This document shows, in pieces, positions 1 through 8,031 of a DNA stretch of 64,000 nucleotides. The stretch is taken from the NCBI RefSeq assembly GCF_001429395.1, contig NZ_LMJT01000010.1, positions 1-64,000 on the forward strand, written 5' to 3'. The position numbers were made by a program, and so were the translations under genes. Below the pieces are notes generated by a model. It saw only the letters and a program-made list of their open reading frames with translations, made no database searches and was not told where the DNA came from. Positions within the stretch are counted from its first letter, which is position 1; every line of letters starts with the position of its first letter. This stretch comes from Allobosea sp. Root381 (GTDB lineage Bacteria; Pseudomonadota; Alphaproteobacteria; Rhizobiales; Beijerinckiaceae).

Positions 1-239
1 TACAAGCCGCCAGCACCGCCCGCCGTGCTCTGGCCGGCTGCACAAACCCAACCCACTTCACGGGCCATCTCAACCGTGGCCGCCAAGCCCACCATGCATT
101 AGATTAAAACTGGGCCACCTGATGGGGGCAGGCCATGGGCCTGATAGCCCGCGATGTGATAAGCTCGCCTAGCAGGTATGATCCCCCCACTGAATTGGTC
201 CACCTTCAAGTATGTCTTGAGGCAAACAGAAGGACCAGA

Positions 240-617
240 ATGCCGAAGAAGCGTCATAAGCCCGAAGAGGTCGTCGCGAAGCTGCGGCAGGTCGATGTAC
301 TGATCTCGCAGGGCCAGCCCGTGGCGGACGCGATCCGCTCGGTCGGTGTGACGGAAGTTAGTTACTATCGCTGGCGCTGTGAGTTTGGCGGCCTGAAGAC
401 GGATCAGGTGAAGCGGATGACGGAGCTCGAGGCCGAGAATGCCCGGTTGTGCCGCGCTGTCGCCGACCTGACACTCGATAAGCTCATCCCGAAGGAAGCC
501 GCGTCGGGAAACTGGTTCTCTAGTCGGGATCATAGGTTAACTCCCTTGCGTGCGCATCCTGGATCGGCGCGTGAACGGTCTGCGGAGCTCTTGCTTCTCT
601 CCGAGGTCACTCGCTGA
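240..617 (+). pseudogene. IS3-family transposase OrfA, 3' end replaced
   Basis: The first 91 codons (to about 512) read as the small helix-turn-helix OrfA of an IS3-family element: MPKKRHKPEEVVAKLRQ start, a QPVADAIRSVGVTEVSYYRWR recognition helix region, then a leucine-rich TELEAENARL coiled segment and LDKLIPKEAASGN, which is close to the normal OrfA end. After that the frame runs on into unrelated residues until a stop at 617, so the true OrfA stop and the whole front of OrfB are missing. A terminal-repeat-like stretch (191-205) lies 35 bases upstream. The piece is one of several IS3 remnants here and cannot make an active transposase. Confidence 0.8.
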
Positions 618-805
618 AGCGAAAAACGTCGTCGAAAGCTGGCGGCGGCACTTCAGCTCCTGCGCCTCATGGTTCGCTCGGCTACATGGCCACCAGCGCT
701 GGAGTCCTTCGTGCCCGCTCTTACCGCGCGGGCGGCTGCGCAATCCAAGCCGGCCCCGCCGCCCGCGCTGGCGCCGAGGCCGATCTTTCACTATCAATCG
801 GCTCC
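560..805 (+). pseudogene. IS3-family transposase OrfB, C-terminal scrap
   Basis: Read across frames, this stretch resembles the end of an IS3 OrfB integrase: a NGLRSSCF / LAEAKNVVESWRRHF piece in one frame, then PHGSLGYMATSAGVL in a second and PPALESFVPALTARAAAQ in a third. These correspond to the usual family ending (arginine-rich helix, RPHSSLGY, PPAPE). At least two frameshifts separate the blocks and the DDE catalytic core is absent. It sits downstream of the OrfA remnant in the same direction, so both probably come from one insertion that lost its centre. Confidence 0.6.
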
Positions 806-842
806 GACCTCTCGGTGGGGCGCATCAGATGGCGTCGGCGTG

Positions 843-925
843 ACGGATTAGCCCTGCGAAACCAGTACATCGGCCTGACGCAGCTTCGCGACGATCTCTT
901 CGGGTTTATGACGCTTCTTCGGCAT
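843..925 (-). pseudogene. IS3-family OrfA, inverted 5' fragment
   Basis: The minus strand from 925 begins with the same codons as the OrfA at 240 (MPKKRHKPEEIVAKLRQADVLVSQG) and then hits a stop in the position of QPV. Its upstream flank (959-973) is the exact reverse complement of 191-205. This is therefore the left end of a second, closely related IS3 copy lying in inverted orientation, cut off after about 27 codons. Confidence 0.7.
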
Positions 926-1148
926 TGCGGTCCTCCTGCCGCCAAAAGACCTGCTTCAGGTGGACCAATTCAACGAGGGTGTTGGCGGGTATCGGCGAAT
1001 GCTCCTTGATAAGAGGTGCTTTATGCCGCTTGCACAACCAAGATCGGGTCGATCGCTTTGCGCAGACCGTCACAGCAGTCAATCATAGAAATCTATCGGC
1101 GACCCTGAACCGGGAGCCAGAGAATCAGCCATTTTGCCCCGCTCTTAA

Positions 1149-2053
1149 AGCCTGTTTGGAAATTCATGGATGGGCGTTTCTTCGCATGAGGTTTGCGCCC
1201 ATCGCGACGAGGATCATGGTTTTTGAGACGTCGATGCGCCGCTCGTAGTCTCGCACGAGGCGGCGCCAGCGGATCATCCACCCGAAGGTTCGCTCGACGA
1301 CCCAGCGCCGGGGCAGGACCTCGAAGTCTTTGGCGCCGTCACGGCGACGGATGATCTCGACGACGAAGTCGAGCCATGCGGCCTTGTCCATCAGCTTGAG
1401 ACGGTCGTAGCGGCATCGGCGACGAGATATTTCACCCAGAGGGCCAGCGGTTGCGGATCGCGTCGAGGATGGTCAGTGCGCCGGCCCTGTCGGAGATGTC
1501 GGCGGGCCTCAGATTGACCATCAGCAGGCGCCCATCGGTGTCGACCGCGATATGGCGCTTGCGCCCGACGGATCCTCTTGTTCGCGTCGTAACCCCTTGT
1601 CGCGGCGTGCGGAGCCTTGATCTACTGGCTGTCGATGGCCGCGGCTGTCGGGCTCGCCTCACGGCCGGCCCGCTCGCGATCCAGCATCAGTTCGATGTCG
1701 TGGATCGTCTGGAACAGGAAGCGCCGCGCAAGCTCCCGGAACCAGACATAGACCGTGCGCCAATGCCCGAAATGAACCGGCAGCATCCGCCAGCCACAGC
1801 CCGAACGAACCAGATAGCGTACAGCGTTGATCACCTCGCGGAGCTCGACCTCCGGCGGACGGCCACGCCGTCCGGGCTTCGGCATCAGCGGCGCCAGCCG
1901 ATCCCATTCCTCGTCCGTCAGGTTAGACGGATAACGCTTCGTCTTTCGGGCGATCTCGGCCATCCGCCTGCGATGCTCTGCCGTCCACATCCACAGCTTG
2001 GATCACAGCCAGTCGATCCGAGGAATCCCAAAACTCGAATTTCCAAACAGGCT
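1149..2053 (-). mobile_element. IS5-family insertion sequence, inactive
   Basis: A perfect 17-bp inverted repeat bounds the element: 1149-1165 and 2037-2053 (sequence AGCCTGTTTGGAAATTC and its complement). The 905-bp size and the single DDE transposase inside fit the short IS5-family groups (IS1031/IS427 type). The bases just outside the repeats (TAA and CTG) do not form an obvious target duplication, so the flanks may have been rearranged. The element sits beside IS3 remnants and directly downstream of the phosphomannomutase gene, marking this edge as an insertion hot spot. Confidence 0.8.
1164..1990 (-). pseudogene. IS5-family transposase, stop and frameshifts
   Basis: Three consecutive minus-strand blocks make up one transposase. 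Block 1 (1990-1622) starts with MWTAEHRRRMAEIARK and carries the DUF4096-type N-terminus (LTDEEWDRLAPLMPKPGRRGRPP), ending in AAAIDSQ at a stop where the family continues S(V/I)KAPHAATRGYDA. Block 2 continues GRKRHIAVDTDGRLLMVNL after a one-base shift near 1570. Block 3 (1391-1164) holds the C-terminal VERTFGWMIRWRRL with the catalytic glutamate, after another shift near 1435. One nonsense codon plus about two frameshifts make it non-functional. The blocks are collinear, which argues for decay in place rather than assembly from separate copies. Confidence 0.85.
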
Positions 2054-2110
2054 CTGACAAGCCAATGTTGGAATGAACGAGATTGTGTAGCACTTGACCG
2101 GATCGTCCTT

Positions 2111-3598
2111 TCATTTCATGCAATTCGTCGATTGCTGTGTCACGATTTCATTTTCCCCAGACAAGGACTGATCATATTCAGCAAGTGCTGTCTGAGCGAT
2201 ATTGAGTCCATCAATAAGAAGCGCTTCGGCGTCACTCCGCTCCACCGCTTCAACGTAAACACGTAATTCCGGCGCGTTGCCCGATGCGCGGAAATATACC
2301 GTCGTGCCGTCGCCGAGCGTGAGACGCAGCCCATCGCGTCTGTCGCGAGCAGCGACTCCACCACGTGCGGCGAAGACTGCATCGCGATAGGCCGAGTCTC
2401 CGGCGTCGAGCCTTGCGATCAGCGCCGCGGTCTTCTCCTGCGGCACCTCCTGCAAACGGTTCGACAGAGCGACGGCGAATTTCTGCTCGGCAGCGAGTTG
2501 GCTGAGCGGCTTTTTTGCGCGCACCGCGGATGTCAGTGTGGCCAGGATCGGCAGCATCGCGTCGCGCGTCGGCAGGGCAGCGAGCTTGCGCCCTTCCCGA
2601 TTGACATCCGAGCCGAGCAGCACGCCGCCATTGGCCTCGAAGCCGACGACGAGCCGTGCACCCTCAGCCCTCGCCGCCGCCATGCCGGCAATGACATAGG
2701 GAGAACCGACCCTGGTGCGCACGACCTGCCGGAACAACCCAGGACGTTCCAGCGCCGAGTTCGAGGTCACGGGGGTCACGATCGCGTCTGCGCCCAGGAA
2801 GGCTGCCGTCAGCGCGCCGACGAGATCGCCGCGCAGGAACAGGCCCGACTCGTCCGCGACCAGCGGTCGGTCGGCGTCGCCATCGGTCGAAACGATGGCG
2901 TCCAGCGGCTGGCTGCTGGCCCAATCTCTTGCAAGCGTCGCGTCCTCCGGGCGCAGCGCCTCGGTGTCGACCGGAATGAAGCGTTCGGCACGCCCGAGCG
3001 CGACAGGCTGGGCACCGAGCGCGGCCAGCAGGTCGCAGATCACGTCGCGCCCGACCGAGGAATGCTGGTAAACGCCGACCGTCAGGCCGCGCAGCGCATC
3101 GGGGCCGAAGAAGTCGAGATAGCGCGCCCGATACGCCACCAGTGCATCATATACGCGCGCCGGGGCCGGTTCGGTGGGGAGGGCGGACAGAGCGAGGTTC
3201 TCATGCCAGGCAAGGATGCGCGCCTCGTCGGCTTTGTCGATCTCACCCTGGCTGCGATAGAATTTCAGCCCGTTGCGGTCGTCCGGGATGTGGCTGCCCG
3301 TAACCATGATGGCCGGCGCGGTCACCTGCACGGCGGCCAGGGCCAAGGCTGGCGTCGGCACGTCGCCGCAATCCACCGGGACGAGCCCGGCATCGGCGAT
3401 GGCGCGGGCACATTGTGCAGCGATCAGGGGGCTCGACGAGCGCAGATCCTGCCCAATCAGCACCTCGCCGCCGGGTCCGGCTGCGCCATCTTCATCGATC
3501 ATCGCGCAGAAGGCGCGAGCATGACTGTACACCGGCAGCCCGACCAGATCGGTCACGAGCCCGCGCAGGCCAGAGGTTCCAAATTTGAGACTTGTCAT
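2111..3598 (-). CDS. phosphomannomutase / phosphoglucomutase family protein
   Basis: Alpha-D-phosphohexomutase, 495 aa, converting hexose-6-phosphate to hexose-1-phosphate in the cytoplasm. Landmarks: GTSGLRG at residues 7-13, catalytic serine in TGSHIP (Ser102), metal site DGDADR (239-244), sugar-specificity loop GFEANGG and a C-terminal phosphate-binding RASGNAPELRVY. The start chosen is the ATG one base after the manC stop (TGA-G-ATG), so the two are translationally coupled; a longer frame to 3718 would lie inside manC. With ManC it supplies GDP-mannose from mannose-6-phosphate, probably for exopolysaccharide or LPS. Phosphoglucomutase or phosphoglucosamine activity cannot be excluded from sequence, but the manC partner favours ManB. 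Confidence 0.9.
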   Translation of the reverse strand: MTSLKFGTSGLRGLVTDLVGLPVYSHARAFCAMIDEDGAAGPGGEVLIGQDLRSSSPLIAAQCARAIADAGLVPVDCGDVPTPALALAAVQVTAPAIMVTGSHIPDDRNGLKFYRSQGEIDKADEARILAWHENLALSALPTEPAPARVYDALVAYRARYLDFFGPDALRGLTVGVYQHSSVGRDVICDLLAALGAQPVALGRAERFIPVDTEALRPEDATLARDWASSQPLDAIVSTDGDADRPLVADESGLFLRGDLVGALTAAFLGADAIVTPVTSNSALERPGLFRQVVRTRVGSPYVIAGMAAARAEGARLVVGFEANGGVLLGSDVNREGRKLAALPTRDAMLPILATLTSAVRAKKPLSQLAAEQKFAVALSNRLQEVPQEKTAALIARLDAGDSAYRDAVFAARGGVAARDRRDGLRLTLGDGTTVYFRASGNAPELRVYVEAVERSDAEALLIDGLNIAQTALAEYDQSLSGENEIVTQQSTNCMK

Positions 3599-3599
3599 C

Positions 3600-5012
3600 T
3601 CATGACCGCCTGTAAATGTCTTCGATGCGGATGATGTCGTCCTCCCCCAGATAGGAGCCGACCTGAACCTCGATGATTTCGAGCGGAATCCTGCCGGGAT
3701 TGGCCATGCGGTGGACACATCCGATCGGGAGATAGATCGACTCGTTCTCGTGCACGACGATGGTTTCCTCGTTGCGCGTCACCTCGGCGGTACCGCGGAC
3801 CACGACCCAGTGCTCGGCGCGATGAAAATGCTTTTGGAGGGAGAGAACGCCGCCGGGCTTGACCGTGATACGCTTGACCTGATGGCGTATGCCAAGATCG
3901 ATCGACAGGTATCTGCCCCAGGGTCGCTGGACCTCGCGGTGGGCTCCGGCTTCCGATTCGCCTTTGGCGGTGATGAGCGCGACCATGTCCTTGACCTTGT
4001 CGGCCTTGGACTTGGGCGTCACCAGCACGGCGTCGCGCGTCGAGATCACGGCGATATCGTCGAGGCCGATCACGGCCACGAGTGCTTCCTCCGAGCGGAT
4101 GAGATTGTTGGAGCCATCGAGCACATAGCCGCGCCCGTCGATGGCGTTGCCGTTCTCCTTCTTGTCCGACAGATCCCAGACGGCGGCCCAGCCTCCGACA
4201 TCGGACCAGCCGAAGTGGCCGGCGACGACGGCCGCTTTCTGCGTCCGTTCCATCACGGCATAGTCGATGGAGATCTTCTTCGCCGTGGCGAATGACTCAG
4301 CATCGAGAAGCAGGAAGTCGAGGTCCCGCTTGGCCTTCGCAACGGCCTCCGCCACGGGCGCGACGATCCCGGGCTCGAACGCTTCGAGCTCGGCGCGCAT
4401 CGTCGCGGCGTCGAAGATGAAATTGCCGGAATTCCAGAGATAGCCATCGAGCAGATATTGGGCGGCGCGCACCGCGTCCGGCTTCTCGACGAAGGCAGCG
4501 ACCTGCCGCGCTCCGTCGCCAAGGTCCATGCCCGGACGGATATAGCCATAGCCCGTGGCCGGATTGGTCGGCGGAATGCCGATGGTGACGATGCGCCCCT
4601 GCGCCGCGACCACGCCTGCCTGTCGGCACGTCTCGACGAAAAGCGCGCCGTCCTGGACCACTTGATCGGCGGCGAAGACGCCGACGATCGCGCCATCGTC
4701 GCGTGCAAGGGCCAGCTCCGTCGCCGTGGCGACCGCAGCCGCGGAATCGCGACGCGTGGGTTCGAGCACGATCTCCGCCGCGATCCCGATCGCCTGCAGC
4801 TGGTCCAGCACGGTGAAGCGATATTCGGCGTTGGTGACGACAATGGCATGGCCGAAAACGGATGCATCCGACAACAGTCGGATCGTGCGCTGGAAGGTCG
4901 ACTCCTGCCTCAGCAACGGGATGAACTGCTTGGGCATCGTGTCGCGCGACACCGGCCACAGCCGCGTACCCGCACCGCCGCACATCACGACAGGGATGAT
5001 CTTGGATGACAT
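3600..5012 (-). CDS. manC: mannose-1-phosphate guanylyltransferase / mannose-6-phosphate isomerase
   Basis: Type II ManC/CpsB, 470 aa. The N-terminal nucleotidyltransferase has the signature GGAGTRLWPVSR with PKQF following (residues about 12-29), FVEKPD and the YLWNSG(N)F region; the C-terminal cupin (from about 355) has VQRPWG, a metal-site QKHFHRAEHW and VHENESIYLP, the isomerase half. The usual LSLQ-HHHRAEHW motif has Phe in place of the middle His. The protein makes mannose-1-phosphate into GDP-mannose and may isomerise fructose-6-phosphate. A good AGGAG lies 9-10 bases before the ATG. First gene of a two-gene operon with the mutase. Confidence 0.93.
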   Translation of the reverse strand: MSSKIIPVVMCGGAGTRLWPVSRDTMPKQFIPLLRQESTFQRTIRLLSDASVFGHAIVVTNAEYRFTVLDQLQAIGIAAEIVLEPTRRDSAAAVATATELALARDDGAIVGVFAADQVVQDGALFVETCRQAGVVAAQGRIVTIGIPPTNPATGYGYIRPGMDLGDGARQVAAFVEKPDAVRAAQYLLDGYLWNSGNFIFDAATMRAELEAFEPGIVAPVAEAVAKAKRDLDFLLLDAESFATAKKISIDYAVMERTQKAAVVAGHFGWSDVGGWAAVWDLSDKKENGNAIDGRGYVLDGSNNLIRSEEALVAVIGLDDIAVISTRDAVLVTPKSKADKVKDMVALITAKGESEAGAHREVQRPWGRYLSIDLGIRHQVKRITVKPGGVLSLQKHFHRAEHWVVVRGTAEVTRNEETIVVHENESIYLPIGCVHRMANPGRIPLEIIEVQVGSYLGEDDIIRIEDIYRRS

Positions 5013-5762
5013 CGGTCAACGGCTCCTAGCCTCAGGGTTCTTAGGCTAACGATGCTGTTGAAAGCAACGGCCGGGGCGAAGCGGCTTCAACGGCGTGGCA
5101 AGCCCTTTTCGTTGCAAGAAGCCGGGATGACCGGTCCAAGCCCTTGCCACGGCCCAAAACTGAGTGTCACGGGTTCGGCTCCGGTGCCGCGGCTCGTGTT
5201 GTTCCAGCGCGCCTTACCATGTTGTCGTCGCGTCTTTGCCGCTGCGTTCTGCCGCGACCGACTGCAGACATATGCCCACCCTCCAAGCGAGATTACGATC
5301 TCGATTTTTCGCGAAACGGACTTGTCTGCACTGCATTACGGAGCTAATCGTCTACCTATTGAAGAATATGTATGTATAAATTCCCAAGAACAACTGCATC
5401 GATGGGATCAGATTTCGCTCAGTGTTCAAAAATTCACCTTCAAAGTATACATTCAGAACTCACTACTCGACCCGCACCAGGTTACGGCACCGCAATAAAA
5501 TGATGCACCTTAGAACTGCACTCAAACTCGATACCTTCAGCATTTCCTCCCTGTCCGCCACCTCAGCCTTTGCAACCGGTGATCCCACTGCCCATTTTTA
5601 GGCTCTAACAGCCCCCTTTCGCCTTGGCTAAGCAGCCAAAACCACCCGCTTAGCCGCTCGTTTTGACACGCACAAACTGATTTCCCCCTCGCCCGGATCA
5701 GCCCGGAGCGAGATCGACGATGCGCGCCTGTTTTCCACCTTTGGCCTGACATGGAGAGACCA
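5013..5762. other. 750-base intergenic region upstream of manC and the prophage genes
   Basis: No convincing gene is seen. The stretch 5320-5520 is clearly more AT-rich than its neighbours and contains runs such as ATATGTATGTATAAAT; it lies between the divergent manC and ERF genes and probably marks the left junction of the prophage block and holds promoters for both sides. A plus-strand open frame (5052-5498) crosses it, but its residues look random and it overlaps the manC leader, so it is not called. Confidence 0.5.
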
Positions 5763-6482
5763 ATGACGCGATTAGCCCGCAGCAACCGCCTGATTGAGGC
5801 GCCCTCGCCCATCCCGCCACCGGCACTGAGCTTGTTAAGCGCCGCATTGGCCCGCGGCGCCGATGGCGAGATGCTGGAGCGCCTGATCGGCTTCCACGAA
5901 CGCTCGCAAGCTCTTGAGGCGCGCAAAGCCTTCGAGAAGGCGCTCGCTGCAGCCAAGGCCAAGATCCCGGTGATTGTCAAAAACCGCCAGGCGATGGTGG
6001 GCCGACAGCCCTATCGCCATGAGGATCTGGCCGAGATCGTCCGCACGATCACACCGATACTGGCCCGGAACGGGCTGTCCTATCGCTTCCGTTCGCAAAC
6101 CACAGGCGCCCTCGTCACGGTGGTCTGCGTGATCTCGCATCGCGACGGCCATAGCGAAGAGAACAGCCTTTCAGCGAGCCCCGATGAGAGCGGCGAGAAG
6201 AATAGCATCCAGGCGATTGGCTCGGCCCTGACCTACCTGCAGCGGATGACGTTGAAGGCGGCCCTGGGTCTTGCCGCCTCCGATGACGATGATGGTCAGG
6301 CCGCAGGCTCATCCGCGCTGATCTCACGCCAGCAGGCGCGCGAACTGCTCGACCTGATCGAGGAAATCGGCGCCGACAAGAATGCCCTGCTGCAGTTCTT
6401 TCAGATCAAGGGCGTCACCGACCTGCCGGCAGCGCGGTTTCGGCAGGCGCTCACCATGCTCAACTCCAGGAGGAGCAACTGA
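5763..6482 (+). CDS. ERF family single-strand annealing protein
   Basis: Phage recombinase of the ERF superfamily, 239 aa, which anneals complementary single strands during phage recombination. The core runs from about residue 45: LEARKAFEKALAAAKAKIPV, then YRHEDLAEIVRTITPILARNGLSY, a conserved family block, and a GSALTYLQRMTLKAALGL helix, followed by an acidic DDDDGQA linker and a C-terminal helix region. Of two nearby ATGs (5751, 5763) the second has GGAGA at the right spacing. The stop overlaps the start of the YqaJ nuclease gene by one base (TGATG), so the two are one transcription unit forming a Red-like annealase-exonuclease pair. Confidence 0.88.
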   Translation: MTRLARSNRLIEAPSPIPPPALSLLSAALARGADGEMLERLIGFHERSQALEARKAFEKALAAAKAKIPVIVKNRQAMVGRQPYRHEDLAEIVRTITPILARNGLSYRFRSQTTGALVTVVCVISHRDGHSEENSLSASPDESGEKNSIQAIGSALTYLQRMTLKAALGLAASDDDDGQAAGSSALISRQQARELLDLIEEIGADKNALLQFFQIKGVTDLPAARFRQALTMLNSRRSN

Positions 6483-7114
6483 TGAGCAACCAGCTCGAGA
6501 TCATCGCTTGCGAGCAAGGCTCGCCCGAATGGATCCAAAGCCGCCTCGGTATCGCGACGGCCTCCGAGTTCGCCACGATCCTGACTAAAGGACGCGGCGG
6601 CGCCGAGAGCAGGACCCGCCTCAGCTATCTCTACAAGCTCGCCGGCGAACGCCTCACCGGCGAGCCGATGGACACGATCAGCACCTTCCACATGGAACGC
6701 GGCAAGCTGATGGAGGATGAAGCCCGCAGCGTCTACGCTTTCGTCACCGGGGCGGTTTGTGAGCGTGTCGGCTTCCTGCGCCGCGGGCGTGCCGGCGCCT
6801 CCCCCGATGCGCTGATCGGCCACGACGGCTTGCTTGAGATCAAGACCAAGCTGCCGCATCTAATGATCGAGACCATCCTGCGCGGCGAGTTCCCGCCTGA
6901 GCATAAGGCGCAATGCCAGGCGCAACTCTGGATCGCGGGACGCGAATGGATCGACATCGCGGTCTATTGGCCTGGCCTGCCGATCTTCATCACCCGCGCC
7001 CACCGGGACGAGAGCTATATCCGCGAGCTGGCTGAGGCGGTCGACACCTTCAACGCCGAACTCGATCTAATCGTCGACAGGGTCAAATTCTATGGCCTGG
7101 CCAAGGCGGCATGA
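6482..7114 (+). CDS. YqaJ-family viral exonuclease
   Basis: Lambda-exonuclease-like PD-(D/E)XK nuclease, 210 aa, expected to resect double-strand ends for the ERF annealase. Visible family motifs: SPEWIQSRLGIATASEF at the N-terminus, HMERGKLMEDEARSVYAF (the acidic helix), SPDALIGHDGLLEIKTK carrying the D...ExK catalytic residues (about 106-118), and QCQAQLWIAGREWIDIAVY. The length is normal for a compact phage version. It is coupled to the upstream ERF gene and overlaps the next open frame by 4 bases (ATGA-type junction at 7111-7114). Confidence 0.9.
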   Translation: MSNQLEIIACEQGSPEWIQSRLGIATASEFATILTKGRGGAESRTRLSYLYKLAGERLTGEPMDTISTFHMERGKLMEDEARSVYAFVTGAVCERVGFLRRGRAGASPDALIGHDGLLEIKTKLPHLMIETILRGEFPPEHKAQCQAQLWIAGREWIDIAVYWPGLPIFITRAHRDESYIRELAEAVDTFNAELDLIVDRVKFYGLAKAA

Positions 7115-7573
7115 TGCCGATCCGCTCGGGACCGATCCATCCATGCGGAGCGGGTCTGGACCCGAAGCGCTCCGCCACACGGCGCGAGCTCTCGCGTGCT
7201 CAGAAGGTTGCGATGATCAAGCGTGCCATGACCGGAGCAGGTCGGATCCTCTGCGAAGGCTGCGGGCTCAATATCACCGGCAAGGCGCTCGAGTTCGATC
7301 ACATCATCCCGGAAGCCCTGATCCTCGAAGAGCGCGGAGCTCGACATCTCGGACGGCCGCGTCCTCGGGCGCGACTGTTGTCACCGCCGGCCCGGCGGCA
7401 AGACGGCCACCGACCTCGCCGACATCGCTGAGGCCAAGCGGCGGGAAGCGAAGCATTTGGGCATCCGCTCCAAGCCGCGGCTGACGGGGCCAAGCTTTGT
7501 CCTGTCAGAACCCCAGCGCTCCGCCTCCCGGCCACTTAGCAAGCCAGCGGCCTGGCGCCGCGACGATCTGTGA
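7111..7573 (+). pseudogene. HNH endonuclease, frameshifted
   Basis: The first half reads AQKVAMIKRAM...CEGCGLNITGKALEFDHIIPEAL, the typical zinc-ribbon plus DH of small phage HNH nucleases. Near 7330-7338 the match moves by one base into another frame, which continues AELDISDGRVLGRDCCH, then GGKTATDLADIAEAKRREAKHLGI and ends at a TGA at 7571-7573. The second half has the second metal-binding cluster (DCCHRRPGGK) and the family tail. Read as one protein it would be about 150 aa. Either the gene is dead or one base is wrong in this sequence. It overlaps the YqaJ gene by 4 bases, so it belonged to the same phage operon. Confidence 0.72.
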
Positions 7574-7599
7574 CCCCCATTCTTCAGGAACCCATCACG

Positions 7600-7968
7600 A
7601 TGACGACCTTCTATCCCGCCATGCCTTACAAAGCCTTCGCTCAGCGGTGGCGGCACGTTGTTGGCGCGGTTCTGTTGAGCGTGGCGATCCCCGCCTGCAC
7701 GACGCGGTCCGTGATGAACTTCAACCGCTTCGATGGCCGCACCGATCAGGCGGCTGCGGCCCAGTTCCAGCAGGACGATGCGATCTGCAAGGGTGAAGTC
7801 GCCAAGGCGCAAGCCATGGCCGCGCCGATCTATATGGGACACAGTCTGGCGGACGCGATGGAAGCGGGCATGCTGGAAGGTCAACGCACCAATGCGCTGA
7901 GGCAGATCATGGTCGGCTGCATGGCGCAGCGCGGCTATTCGGTGACGATGGTGACGGTGCCCAGTTGA
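7600..7968 (+). CDS. putative small lipoprotein
   Basis: Predicted 122-aa exported protein of unknown role. A basic start (KAFAQRWR) is followed by a hydrophobic run VVGAVLLSVAIPAC that ends in a lipobox-like cysteine, so it is probably acylated. The mature part is rich in Gln, Ala and Met (AAAQFQQDDAICKGEVAKAQAMAAP) and finishes with CMAQRGYSVTMVTV, an ending seen in many short alphaproteobacterial lipoproteins. Starts at 7600 and 7621 are both possible. It sits between the phage nuclease and the convergent terminase, so it may be phage-borne (lysis or superinfection role is only a guess). Confidence 0.6.
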   Translation: MTTFYPAMPYKAFAQRWRHVVGAVLLSVAIPACTTRSVMNFNRFDGRTDQAAAAQFQQDDAICKGEVAKAQAMAAPIYMGHSLADAMEAGMLEGQRTNALRQIMVGCMAQRGYSVTMVTVPS

Positions 7969-8031
7969 ACGCCCCGCTGGACGACAGGATCGATGCTCAT
8001 CGTCCACCTCCAGGCACCTCGTCCGGGCCGG

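Noticed and set aside
5052-5498. 148-aa plus-strand open frame upstream of the prophage genes
   Set aside because: Residues look random, it runs through an AT-rich promoter-like region and no ribosome site or domain supports it.
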